The translations under genes and the position numbers were made by a program. Below, piece after piece: positions 51,190-59,316 of a DNA stretch of 64,000 nt (positions are counted from its first letter, which is position 1; each line of letters begins with the position of its first letter). The stretch covers positions 3,948,703 to 4,012,702 of the forward strand of contig NZ_CM011002.1 in the NCBI RefSeq assembly GCF_000158095.2, in the 5' to 3' direction. Origin of the DNA: Roseibium alexandrii DFL-11. GTDB taxonomy: Bacteria > Pseudomonadota > Alphaproteobacteria > Rhizobiales > Stappiaceae. Under the pieces are notes generated by a model. The model had not been told where the DNA came from. It did not search any database and was given only the letters and a program-made list of their open reading frames with translations.

Positions 51190-51561
51190 ATGAACATTTT
51201 TTTTGCGAGTGCTGGAGGACTGGCCGCCATTGTGTGCCTGATCCATACCTTCTTGGGAGGCAGGGCGATTGCCGAGCCGCTTTTGAACGCGCCCGGGCTG
51301 CATCCCGTTCCCAAGCTCACGACCTATTATTGTTGGCATATCGTCACCATCACACTTGCAGTCATTGCCGGGATGTTCGGCTATGCAGCGCTCTTTGCCG
51401 GCGGAACGGATCTCGGGTGGGTTGCGACGATCTTGACGTTTGGCTACTGCGTGCTCGGCCTAGCCGTCCCGGTTTTCAAGAACCAGACATTCAAGGATAT
51501 GCCGCAAGGGTGGTTGTTCCTGCCGATCGTCATCCTCGGCGCGTTGGGCGGGAGCCTATGA
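51190..51561 (+). CDS. small four-helix membrane protein upstream of a TetR regulator
   Basis: A 123-residue protein with four hydrophobic segments and a short HTFLGGRAIAEPLL loop. No family is recognised. GGAG lies seven bases before the chosen ATG; an ATG four codons earlier overlaps that site. Its stop overlaps the TetR gene by four bases (ATGA), so regulator and membrane protein are coupled. This arrangement usually means the regulator controls the membrane protein, here through the upstream palindrome. Confidence 0.75.
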   Translation: MNIFFASAGGLAAIVCLIHTFLGGRAIAEPLLNAPGLHPVPKLTTYYCWHIVTITLAVIAGMFGYAALFAGGTDLGWVATILTFGYCVLGLAVPVFKNQTFKDMPQGWLFLPIVILGALGGSL

Positions 51562-52118
51562 GCGAGAAGAAACGGCTTGGCAAAGAGGACTGGATCACGC
51601 TCGGATTTGGGCAACTGGTCAAAGAGGGCATCGGGGGCCTGACCCTTGAAGCGCTGTGCCAAACGGCGTCACGCACCAAAGGCTCTTTTTATCATCACTT
51701 CAAGGATCATGAAGCTTTCCTGACGGCTTTGGCTCATGCCTGGAAAAAACAGAACACACTTGATGTTGCCGAAGAAACACTTGCGAGTGCGCCCGAAGAC
51801 CAGGCGCGCACGCTGGCGCTGAAGGCGGCTCAACTCGATCATGACTTGGACCGTGCTATGCGCCAGTTTGCACAACTCAACCAGACGGCCCGGCAAACCG
51901 TACGCGAGGTCGATGATCTTCGAACCCAGTTCATTGTTGCGCTGTATCGTGCGCAAGGGTTGGATGATGCCACTGCCAACAGCATTGCGAAAATTGAATA
52001 CGCTGCCTTTGTTGGCGCTCAGATCATCTGGCCGGAGATGACAGCCGAAGAGCGTCTCAGACTAGATCAAAAATTTGCTGACCTTGTCTCTCGCGGCACA
52101 AAACAGCCTCACAAATAG
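51558..52118 (+). CDS. TetR family transcriptional regulator
   Basis: A 186-residue regulator. The N-terminal helix-turn-helix spans about residues 10-58 (LGFGQLVKEGIGGLTLEALCQTASRTKGSFYHHFKDHEAFLTAL). The C-terminal ligand-binding domain has no recognised substrate. It starts inside the membrane protein's stop codon. The open frame extends upstream to 51234 but runs through that gene, so it is not the real start. It most likely binds the palindrome at 51151-51173. Confidence 0.88.
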   Translation: MSEKKRLGKEDWITLGFGQLVKEGIGGLTLEALCQTASRTKGSFYHHFKDHEAFLTALAHAWKKQNTLDVAEETLASAPEDQARTLALKAAQLDHDLDRAMRQFAQLNQTARQTVREVDDLRTQFIVALYRAQGLDDATANSIAKIEYAAFVGAQIIWPEMTAEERLRLDQKFADLVSRGTKQPHK

Positions 52119-52249
52119 TGCGGCTTGCCTTAAGCGTTCTTTGATAAGTGGATTTACGGACCGGTTTTGAGCGTTGAGTGTAACCAGTTTTCAAGGACTC
52201 GCCCTGTATGAATTGACGATAGTTCCGACATTCAAAACAGAAGATAGAT

Positions 52250-52759
52250 ATGGCTATTTTGCGCCAACCCGTTACCGCCGTCGTGATCGCTTTCTGGTTT
52301 TGCTTTTGGCTCTTGAACGGTCTCGACAAGTTTTTTGCCCGCCAAGACATCGGTTTTGTCCATTGGTGGGGCAATCACCGCGTCGAAAAATTCACCATGT
52401 ATTTTGATCGCCTGGACATCGATCCTGGTTTCGTAACGGCGACGCTCATATTCGCAGGCATCGTCGAGTTTTTTGCGGCCGCTCTGTTTTTGGTGGCCGG
52501 GATCCGGCTTGTAAAAAACCAGCCGGGTGTTGCCTACCGGACTGATTTAGCGATTGCTGTGTCGATTGCCGTTTTTCTCGGGTTTGCAATCTTCGATGTG
52601 GTCGTTGGCGACAGGGCCGAGCTGCTGGAGCACTCGACATATGTTGGCGTCCTGCTGGTTTCCTTCCTTGCGGTCGCCGCCGAAAGTTTCTTCCAGCACC
52701 TCAAGGATCTGGACAGCAACAGCACGATCAACCGCCGCTATCCACCAGAGCTGAACTGA
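52250..52759 (+). CDS. four-helix membrane protein, possibly DoxX-like
   Basis: A 169-residue protein with four hydrophobic segments (AVVIAFWFCFWLLNGLDKFF, ATLIFAGIVEFFAAALFLVAG, LAIAVSIAVFLGFAIFDVVVG and a fourth near the C terminus). Layout and size are like DoxX proteins, but the similarity is too weak to name. It is transcribed alone, 131 bases after the TetR gene. An inverted repeat between it and ggt may terminate both. Confidence 0.65.
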   Translation: MAILRQPVTAVVIAFWFCFWLLNGLDKFFARQDIGFVHWWGNHRVEKFTMYFDRLDIDPGFVTATLIFAGIVEFFAAALFLVAGIRLVKNQPGVAYRTDLAIAVSIAVFLGFAIFDVVVGDRAELLEHSTYVGVLLVSFLAVAAESFFQHLKDLDSNSTINRRYPPELN

Positions 52760-52789
52760 ACCGCCTAAACCGGCACGGGCCTGAAAGGC

Positions 52790-52815
52790 GAGACCAATGG
52801 AATGCCATCGGTCTC
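52790..52815. terminator. stem-loop between convergent genes
   Basis: GAGACCAATGG-AATG-CCATCGGTCTC, 11 bases with one mismatch. It lies between the four-helix protein and ggt stop codons. Neither side has a long T-run, so termination may be partial. Confidence 0.5.
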
Positions 52816-52828
52816 CCTTATCCCCGTA

Positions 52829-54577
52829 TCAGTGGCCCGCTGTCAGTGCGCCTTGCTGGCGCGGATCGGAAGCCCCGGCCAGAAGACCGCCCACTTTCAT
52901 GATCGATTGGGTCGAGCCCATCACGTTCTTGACCTCGACCTTGTGGCCACGCGCTTCCAAAAGACGGATCGTGTCCGGGGACAAACCTTCCTCAATTCGA
53001 ATTTCATCCGGGAACCATTGATGGTGGACGCGCGGTGCGGCCGTTGCCTCGGCGATGTTCATTTGGTGATCGATTGCATTCAGGATGACCTGCAATGTCG
53101 TCGTGATGATCCGGCTGCCGCCCGGCGAGCCGGTGACGAGGAACAGGTCGCCGTCCTTGAACACAAGTGTCGGGCTCATGGACGAAAGAGGCCGTTTGCC
53201 ACCCTCAACCGCGTTCGCTGTTCCCCCAATCAACCCATAGGCATTCGGTGCGCCGGGTTTTGCGGAGAAATCGTCCAATTCGTTGTTCAAAAGAACGCCG
53301 GTGCCGTCGGCGGTGAGGCCAACGCCGTAGGAAAAGTTCAGCGTGTAGGTGTTCGAGACTGCATTGCCGTCCTTGTCGACAACGGAGTAGTGAGTCGTTT
53401 CATTGCTTTCGTAGGGAATTGGGTTGCCGGGAGCAACGTCCTTTGAATCGGTTGCGGTCTTCATGTCGATGGTTTCTGCGAGGCTTGCTGCATAGGCCGG
53501 ATCGGTCAGGCCTTTTACCGGAACCTTAGCAAAATCCGGGTCTCCAAGATATTTAGATCGGTCGGCGTAAGCGCGGCGTTTGGCTTCGGCCATTACATGA
53601 ATTGCATCGGCAGAGTTGGGGCCGAAATCGGCCATCGGGTAGGCCTCCAGCATGTTCAAGATTTGTACGATGTGAACGCCGCCGGAGGAGGGGGGCGGCA
53701 TGGAGGCGATCTCATATCCGCGATAGCTGCCGGTCACCGGATCCCGCCAGACGGGTTTGTAGTCGGCAAGGTCGGCTATCGTCATGCTTCCGCCAGCTTC
53801 TTGAACCTTGGCTGCGATCTTCTCGGCAACATCGCCCAGATAAAATCCCGCAGCGCCCTTGTTGGCGATCAACCGGAGCGTTGCCGCCAGATCTGTCTGT
53901 TTTAGCGTTTCGCCCGGCACATAAGGGATCAGGCCGGCCTTGAAGAAAATGGCAGCGGTCGCCGGGTCTTTGCTCAGCCGGGTGATCCGGGCGGCCAAAG
54001 AGGCCGACAGGTCCGGTGTCACTGCTATGCCGTCTTCTGCGAGCGCAATTGCGGGTGCAACCAGGTCTTCCCAGGTCACATTTCCGCTGCCGTGTTTTTC
54101 AAATGCAGCCGCGAAGCCGGCCACCGTGCCAGGAACCCCTATGGCCAATCCCGAAAAACGGGACTTGTCGTTATCCGGTTCGCCGTCCGCTCCCAAGAAC
54201 ATGTCGCGGGTTGCGCCAGCCGGTGCTCTTTCCCGGTAATCCAGCGCTTCGGTTTCGCCGGTGTCAGCCTTGTGGATTATCATGAAGCCGCCGCCACCAA
54301 GATTGCCAGCACGTGGCAAGGTCACCGCCAGGGCAAAACCGGTCGCGATCGCAGCATCGACGGCGTTGCCGCCTTTTTCAAGAATACCGACCCCCACCCG
54401 GGTGGCGACAGCTTCCTGGCTCGCCACCATACCGTTGGCAGCCGTGACCGGGTGAAACCGGTCCTTTCCGGAATAGATCGGCGTTTCTTGAGCAACTGTC
54501 GGCGCGCCCGCGCCAATGGCCAACGCAAAGCTCAGGCTTACCGCCGTCGCCGCGCGGATCAGGCATTGGTGAATCAT
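52829..54577 (-). CDS. ggt: gamma-glutamyltransferase
   Basis: A 582-residue periplasmic N-terminal nucleophile hydrolase that cleaves gamma-glutamyl bonds of glutathione and transfers the glutamyl group. A signal peptide (LIRAATAVSLSFALAIGAGA) is followed by the large subunit. Thr395 in ETTHYSVVD is the self-processing site and nucleophile of the small subunit. RERAP, LNNELDDF and GGKRPLSSMSPT are conserved substrate-binding segments. The length is the bacterial norm. It has no close operon partner. Confidence 0.95.
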   Translation of the reverse strand: MIHQCLIRAATAVSLSFALAIGAGAPTVAQETPIYSGKDRFHPVTAANGMVASQEAVATRVGVGILEKGGNAVDAAIATGFALAVTLPRAGNLGGGGFMIIHKADTGETEALDYRERAPAGATRDMFLGADGEPDNDKSRFSGLAIGVPGTVAGFAAAFEKHGSGNVTWEDLVAPAIALAEDGIAVTPDLSASLAARITRLSKDPATAAIFFKAGLIPYVPGETLKQTDLAATLRLIANKGAAGFYLGDVAEKIAAKVQEAGGSMTIADLADYKPVWRDPVTGSYRGYEIASMPPPSSGGVHIVQILNMLEAYPMADFGPNSADAIHVMAEAKRRAYADRSKYLGDPDFAKVPVKGLTDPAYAASLAETIDMKTATDSKDVAPGNPIPYESNETTHYSVVDKDGNAVSNTYTLNFSYGVGLTADGTGVLLNNELDDFSAKPGAPNAYGLIGGTANAVEGGKRPLSSMSPTLVFKDGDLFLVTGSPGGSRIITTTLQVILNAIDHQMNIAEATAAPRVHHQWFPDEIRIEEGLSPDTIRLLEARGHKVEVKNVMGSTQSIMKVGGLLAGASDPRQQGALTAGH

Positions 54578-54760
54578 CCAGATCTCCGATTATCTTGCGG
54601 TTTTTCAACTTTAGACTGTGGACGAGGATGCCGGATGCGGCAATGGCGTTTTCTGAAAAGTTGCAGACAGGCTCATGAGCATGATTTGATGCAGGACAAG
54701 GAAGAGGCCGGTTCGATCAGACAGACTGCGAACCGTGATTGAGATGTGGAGACAGCGAAA

Positions 54761-55108
54761 ATGGTTGAACGGTCCAAAATGTGGCGGAGAGGTTTTCGAG
54801 CGCTCGTTTTGGGCTTCAGCCTAACGGCCGTCGCTCCTGTGTCGTCGGCGGTTGCTGCCGATGTCGCCGCGGGAAAAGATCTGGCGCTTCAATGGTGTGC
54901 GTCCTGCCATCTCGTCTCCAACGATCAGGCGACGGCGTCCAGTGTGTCGTTGCCGAGTTTTTATGACATGGCCAAGGATCAGAGTTGGGATGCATCGAAA
55001 CTGGCGACCTTTCTCGCCAATCCCCATCCGCAAATGCCAAACATGACACTCGGCAACATCGAGATTGCCAATCTCGCCGGGTATATTCAGTCATTGGCAA
55101 ACGAATAA
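54761..55108 (+). CDS. small periplasmic c-type cytochrome
   Basis: A 115-residue protein with an N-terminal signal segment (FRALVLGFSLTAVAPVSSAVA) and one haem-binding CxxCH motif (WCASCHLVS, about 20 residues into the mature protein). The methionine in PQMPNMTLGN is a probable axial ligand. It would be a class I monohaem cytochrome c in the periplasm; its redox partners are unknown. GGAG lies ten bases before the ATG at 54761; a second ATG at 54779 is possible. Confidence 0.85.
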   Translation: MVERSKMWRRGFRALVLGFSLTAVAPVSSAVAADVAAGKDLALQWCASCHLVSNDQATASSVSLPSFYDMAKDQSWDASKLATFLANPHPQMPNMTLGNIEIANLAGYIQSLANE

Positions 55109-55117
55109 CCGAAACTC

Positions 55118-56092
55118 TTACGACATGTCGAAGTCCACGCACATTGCGGCGTGGTAGGAGCCGGCATAATCGGGATCGTCACCTTCGAGGATCTCATCCG
55201 GCAGAGCCGCGTTGAAGACCTTGATGTGCGCAACCCGGTCCGTCATGGAGCGGCTCGCAAGCACATGGTCCAGGGTTTGGGCCCGGCCTTTGTGAAGTAC
55301 GGTTTTCCGTTGCTCCAAAGGAAGGGCTGCATCCAGTTGATAAAGCTGCCGGTAGCCAAGGTCCGGGACGCCGGTATCGTGCGGGTCCGCCCGCAATAGC
55401 CGCAGCGCCCGGGTTTCGCCGGTCGCGTTGAAATCTCCGGTCAGGATGATCTGAGCCTCGGGATCTTCGTCAAAGAGCGCTTCCGCCCCGAGCCTGAGTT
55501 CAAGTGCTTGCGCTGTCTGTTTCAGGACCGACAAATGATACCCCTCTGCCCAGGCAGAGACAGAGGCCCAATTGTGCTCCGCATCCTTCCCGCCCCGGAT
55601 TTGGGCTGCAATGGGCGCGCGCAGATGCACGTTGAACACGTGCAAGGGGCGCCCCGTGCCCAAGTCGATTTGAAGCTGCTGAACCGGCCGGTCGAAAGCG
55701 GTTGCCTGTGGCTCGTCATATCCTGGATCGGCAGTTCCCGGCCGCCAAAGTGGCGGCTCCGCGTGGCGGTGATAAAGGCTCTCTCCCGAAAGAACCGGAT
55801 ACCTCGAAAGCACAACAAGATTGTGCCGGTCGCCAGGCCCTTTGCCGGATGGGCGCAAGCTGCCGGACATGAAAAAGTCCTGATAAGGCGTGCCTTCAAT
55901 CAGACGCTTCAGATCGTGAAACTGCCGGCTGGATTGGCCCTTGATTTTTTGGGCGTTGACTTCCTGAAGGCATAAGATGTCAGCCTCGAGCTCTAGAAGC
56001 TTTGGCCTGAGCGCGTCGATCCGCCGGGCCAGCAGATCTTCATCGATCCTGTCTGTGCCAAAAGATTCCAGGTTAAAGGTCGCAAGTTTCAT
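55118..56092 (-). CDS. endonuclease/exonuclease/phosphatase family protein
   Basis: A 324-residue EEP-fold metal-dependent phosphoesterase. The catalytic residues are in TFNLESFG at the N terminus, LCLQEVNAQ (about residues 41-49), LTGDFNATGE (about 217-226) and LDHVLAS near 275. There is no signal peptide, so a cytoplasmic substrate is likely. The family ranges from DNA-repair exonucleases to inositol-phosphate and sphingomyelin phosphatases; the sequence does not discriminate. It is convergent with the cytochrome gene, nine bases away. Confidence 0.87.
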   Translation of the reverse strand: MKLATFNLESFGTDRIDEDLLARRIDALRPKLLELEADILCLQEVNAQKIKGQSSRQFHDLKRLIEGTPYQDFFMSGSLRPSGKGPGDRHNLVVLSRYPVLSGESLYHRHAEPPLWRPGTADPGYDEPQATAFDRPVQQLQIDLGTGRPLHVFNVHLRAPIAAQIRGGKDAEHNWASVSAWAEGYHLSVLKQTAQALELRLGAEALFDEDPEAQIILTGDFNATGETRALRLLRADPHDTGVPDLGYRQLYQLDAALPLEQRKTVLHKGRAQTLDHVLASRSMTDRVAHIKVFNAALPDEILEGDDPDYAGSYHAAMCVDFDMS

Positions 56093-56197
56093 GCCGCCGT
56101 CGCAGTCGATCTGATCAAGTTGGGAGCAGCATAGCGTCCCGTTATAGGTGGTGATAGAGACTGCGATCTAAAGAGTGAATTGGAACGGAACTTGGAT

Positions 56198-56590
56198 ATG
56201 GCGGATACGGATTGCCCCTGTGGATCTGGCGCTGCATTTTCGGCCTGTTGCGGTCCTTATTTGGAGGGACGCCAAACACCAAAGACCGCAGAGGCTTTGA
56301 TGCGGTCGCGTTACTCAGCATATGTGCGAGAGAACATTGCGTATCTGCAAGAGACACTTTGGCCGAAACATCAGGCAGGGTTCGATTTTGCGGCGACGGC
56401 CCGATGGGCGTCGGAAAACCACTGGACGGGCTTGAGCGTTCTTGAGACCGGCAAAGGAAGCGAAGCCGATCGCGACGGGACGGTGTTCTTTGAGGCGAAG
56501 TATCTGTCCGGCGGAACACTGCACACCCACCGGGAAAACAGTCGGTTCAGGAAAAAATCCGGCCGCTGGTATTATGTGGAAGCGATTTGA
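56198..56590 (+). CDS. YchJ family SEC-C motif protein
   Basis: A 130-residue protein. The N-terminal zinc-binding SEC-C motif CPCGSG..FSACCGPYLEG is complete. The middle LMRSRYSAYV and the C-terminal RKKSGRWYYVEA belong to YchJ proteins, which join an SEC-C motif to an NTF2-like domain. No function is firmly established. The ATG at 56198 is used; a TTG six codons earlier is possible. A hairpin follows the stop. Confidence 0.88.
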   Translation: MADTDCPCGSGAAFSACCGPYLEGRQTPKTAEALMRSRYSAYVRENIAYLQETLWPKHQAGFDFAATARWASENHWTGLSVLETGKGSEADRDGTVFFEAKYLSGGTLHTHRENSRFRKKSGRWYYVEAI

Positions 56591-56595
56591 AAACA

Positions 56596-56618
56596 GGGCC
56601 ACCCGATTTGGGCGGCCC
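56596..56618. terminator. terminator between YchJ-type and SDR genes
   Basis: GGGCC(A)CCC-GATTT-GGG(C)GGCCC, an 8-bp interrupted stem immediately after the YchJ-type stop codon and before the convergent SDR stop. T-rich flanks on the plus side are short. Confidence 0.55.
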
Positions 56619-56637
56619 CTTGTGTTTCAGTTGACGC

Positions 56638-57405
56638 TTAGCACCGGCCGGCCATAACACCGCCGTCAACATCCCAGACTGCTCCGGTCACCCAACCGGC
56701 CTGATCGGAGAGCAGAAAGTCTACGGTCGCGGCAACATCGTCCGCCGTGCCGATCCGTCCGATCGGATGGAATGCGTCGAAGCCGTCCTTCAGAGTTTGC
56801 GTGATCTGGTCCTCCGGGATAAACGCGCCATAAATCGGCGTTTCGACAACAGACGGGGCAACGGCATTAACCCGGACCCCATAATCTCCAAGCTCCATGG
56901 CCAAATGCTGTGTGAGAGCGTGCAAGCCGGCCTTTGCCATGGAGTAGGCGGAAGACGGCGTCGCCTTCACAGCCTGGTGTGCCCACATCGAGCCGAGATT
57001 GACGATAGATCCGGCTGCCCGCTCCACCATTTTCCGCGCAATGGCCTGAGTGATCTGAAACGTGCCGCGGTTGAACGCGTGATAGAGGTCGTAGTCCTCC
57101 GGTGTGTGGTCGAGGAACGGTTTCGGACTGAAGGCACCAGCTGCATTGACCAGATATCCGATCGGTGCTTGCAGACCCGCAATGCGCTCGACAAGGTCGG
57201 CAACGTCCTTTTGATCGGTCACATCGGCTTGCCATGTTTGAACGCTGACTTTGTATGCATCCTCAATCTCTGCCTTTGCGGTTGAGAGTTTGTCAGCGTT
57301 CCGCCCGATAAGAACAAGGGGCACGTTCCTGGCGGCCAGCCGTTTCGCAGTGGCAAGCCCCATACCGGACGTTCCGCCTTGAATGATTGCTACGGTCTCT
57401 GTCAT
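56638..57405 (-). CDS. SDR family oxidoreductase, TetR-controlled
   Basis: A 255-residue SDR. The cofactor motif is IIQGGTSGMG (TSGMG in place of the commoner xxxGIG), with VNAAGAF in the middle, the catalytic Tyr and Lys in SAYSMAKAG and VDGG at the C terminus. RNADKL after the second strand suggests NADP preference. The substrate is unknown. It diverges from a TetR regulator, and a predicted operator lies 21 bases before its ATG, so the regulator probably controls it. Confidence 0.87.
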   Translation of the reverse strand: MTETVAIIQGGTSGMGLATAKRLAARNVPLVLIGRNADKLSTAKAEIEDAYKVSVQTWQADVTDQKDVADLVERIAGLQAPIGYLVNAAGAFSPKPFLDHTPEDYDLYHAFNRGTFQITQAIARKMVERAAGSIVNLGSMWAHQAVKATPSSAYSMAKAGLHALTQHLAMELGDYGVRVNAVAPSVVETPIYGAFIPEDQITQTLKDGFDAFHPIGRIGTADDVAATVDFLLSDQAGWVTGAVWDVDGGVMAGRC

Positions 57406-57425
57406 TTCAGCTTCTCCATGATATC

Positions 57426-57446
57426 TATCTACTGATAGGTAGATTA
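57426..57446. promoter_or_regulatory. operator copy 1, TATCTA-N8-TAGATT
   Basis: A 21-base element that matches the second copy at 57490 in its first 11 bases and nearly throughout, with a near-perfect inverted repeat. It lies just upstream of the SDR start, in the divergent SDR/TetR gap. Confidence 0.75.
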
Positions 57447-57489
57447 CGATAACCGGGATATCGGGATTGCAGAAGCTTGTGTCAAGGCC

Positions 57490-57510
57490 TATCTACTGAT
57501 TGATAGATAA
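57490..57510. promoter_or_regulatory. operator copy 2, TATCTA-N8-TAGATA
   Basis: Perfect 6-base inverted repeat with the same centre as copy 1, 64 bases away, ending ten bases before the TetR ATG. Binding here would repress the regulator's own gene. Confidence 0.78.
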
Positions 57511-57520
57511 TGAGGGTGTC

Positions 57521-58084
57521 ATGAGCCGGAATGCTGCCGAAACAGAAGGAAAAATTTTGGACCTCGCCGAAAGCCTCATTCGCAAGAACGGTTATAACGG
57601 TGTGAGTTTCCGCGACCTGGCGTCCGGCGTTGGGGTGAAGAGCTCAAGTGTCCATTATTATTTCCCGACGAAAGAAGATCTCGGCGCGAAGGTGGCGCGC
57701 CGCTATACGGACGGTTTCTTAAACGCGCTCGGTGATCCTGAAGATGGGCCAGCGACCGCGTCTGAAATAGTTAAAAAGCTTCACGGCCTGTTTGTCTCCG
57801 CGCTTGGTTCAGATGGGCAAATGTGTCTCTGCGGAATTCTGGCAGCAGAATCTGCTGGTCTCCCGGAAAGCGTTGTCACCGAGGCCAAGTCGTTTTTTGA
57901 CCGTGTTTCAGAGTGGATGACCGTGAGCCTGAGCAGAACCGAATGGGCCGAAAACCGGTCAGAAGTAGAGATTAAGGCAGAGGCCTTGTCAGCTCTGGCA
58001 CTTCTTGAGGGAGGCATGATCATTGCACGGGTTCGAAATGACCCGGCACTCCTGACAACGCTGAGACCGCAGCTCGCAAGGTGA
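57521..58084 (+). CDS. TetR family transcriptional regulator
   Basis: A 187-residue regulator with an N-terminal helix-turn-helix (about residues 8-55; DLAESLIRKNGYNGVSFRDLASGVGVKSSSVHYYFPTKEDLGAKV) and a TetR-C-like ligand domain containing CLCGILAAE. The latter resembles the YcdC/AcrR-like group with a redox-prone cysteine pair. The ATG at 57521 has GAGGG five bases upstream; it lies immediately after operator copy 2. It faces the SDR gene and precedes the RND pump genes by 123 bases. Confidence 0.9.
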   Translation: MSRNAAETEGKILDLAESLIRKNGYNGVSFRDLASGVGVKSSSVHYYFPTKEDLGAKVARRYTDGFLNALGDPEDGPATASEIVKKLHGLFVSALGSDGQMCLCGILAAESAGLPESVVTEAKSFFDRVSEWMTVSLSRTEWAENRSEVEIKAEALSALALLEGGMIIARVRNDPALLTTLRPQLAR

Positions 58085-58207
58085 TCATTGAGATGGATGG
58101 TGGGCCCGCCCAGTAGTTCCGCGGTGTTTCCAAAATCGTTCATTTGACCGGTCCGCAATTGGGTGCAAGTCTAGGTTCAAGCCGCTCAACGGCAGGAGCC
58201 TGACTTC

Positions 58208-59302
58208 ATGAAGTTTTTCCCCTCAGCTTTCGTTTTTTTTATTTCCGCAATTGGTTTAATCCCGGCTCACGCCGACGATCCGGCACCGGCAGTCCTGGTG
58301 GAGCGGGCGTCCAACACCAAGCCTGGAATGGCTGATGTTTATGTTGGCCGTGTCGCAGCCGTAAGCACCGTCAAAGTGGAGGCGCGGGTCGAAGGCGTTC
58401 TGGAAAGCCAGAAATTCACTGATGGGGGTCTCGTGAAAAAGGGCGATGTGCTCTTCCAGATCGAAAAGGATCTCTATCAGGCAAGTGCTGACAAGGCACA
58501 GGCGACCTTGGACGGTGCGAAAGCCACGGCGCTGAATGGCAAAATCAACCTAGACCGGCAAAAACAGCTGCTGGATCGGGGCGATGTTTCGCAGGCGGTC
58601 TACGATTCAGCCGAAGCGGATTACAAGGCTGATCAAGCCGCCGTGGGACAGGCGCAGGCGGATCTCGATACAGCCAATATCAATCTGGGCTTCACGACCA
58701 TCACAAGTCCGATCGACGGCCGGATCTCCGACTCGCCCGTCGATGTGGGCAACCTCATAACGTCGAACACCGGCGTTCTCGCGACGATCACCAGCATAGA
58801 CCCGATCCATGTGAAGTTTTTTATCAGCGAGCGGGACTTGATCTTGAAGCGTCAGGAAGGGCTCGTCTCAGAAAACTCTTCGACACTTGATGTGAAATTG
58901 CAGCTCTCAGATGGCGCGAGCTATCCGGCTTCCGGGAAAATCGACTACATCAGCAACGAAGTCGAAACAGCGACCGACACGGTCGAAATGCGCGCTGCGT
59001 TTGATAACAAGGAAGCACTTCTCGTGCCCGGCCAAGTGGTTACCGTGACATTCGAGGATCCGAATGCAAGCGAAGTGGTTGTCGTGCCGCAGACGGCAAT
59101 TCAGCTCGATGCAAAGGGGCACTTCGTTTTTGTTGTTGGGAAAGACAACGTCGTTGAACGTCGGGACGTGACCCTTGGCAATCAAATCGGTCGGGATTGG
59201 GTCGTCAGCAAAGGCCTGCAGGCCGGTGATCCGGTGGTCATCCAGGGACTGCAAAAGATCCATGAGGGCGTCAAAGTCAGCCCGACTGAAACGCAATCCT
59301 GA
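58208..59302 (+). CDS. RND efflux periplasmic adaptor (membrane fusion protein)
   Basis: A 364-residue HlyD/AcrA-type adaptor. A signal peptide (MKFFPSAFVFFISAIGLIPAHA) is followed by a lipoyl half-motif (VKVEARVEGVLESQKFTDGGLVKKGDVLFQIE), a coiled-coil hairpin (about residues 95-160, many Ala and Gln), a second lipoyl half (INLGFTTITSPIDGRISD) and the beta-barrel. There is no lipobox, so it should be attached by the uncleaved or soluble N terminus rather than by lipid. It precedes the pump by 14 bases. No outer membrane channel gene follows. Confidence 0.93.
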   Translation: MKFFPSAFVFFISAIGLIPAHADDPAPAVLVERASNTKPGMADVYVGRVAAVSTVKVEARVEGVLESQKFTDGGLVKKGDVLFQIEKDLYQASADKAQATLDGAKATALNGKINLDRQKQLLDRGDVSQAVYDSAEADYKADQAAVGQAQADLDTANINLGFTTITSPIDGRISDSPVDVGNLITSNTGVLATITSIDPIHVKFFISERDLILKRQEGLVSENSSTLDVKLQLSDGASYPASGKIDYISNEVETATDTVEMRAAFDNKEALLVPGQVVTVTFEDPNASEVVVVPQTAIQLDAKGHFVFVVGKDNVVERRDVTLGNQIGRDWVVSKGLQAGDPVVIQGLQKIHEGVKVSPTETQS

Positions 59303-59316
59303 ACCGGGGCGGTCCG

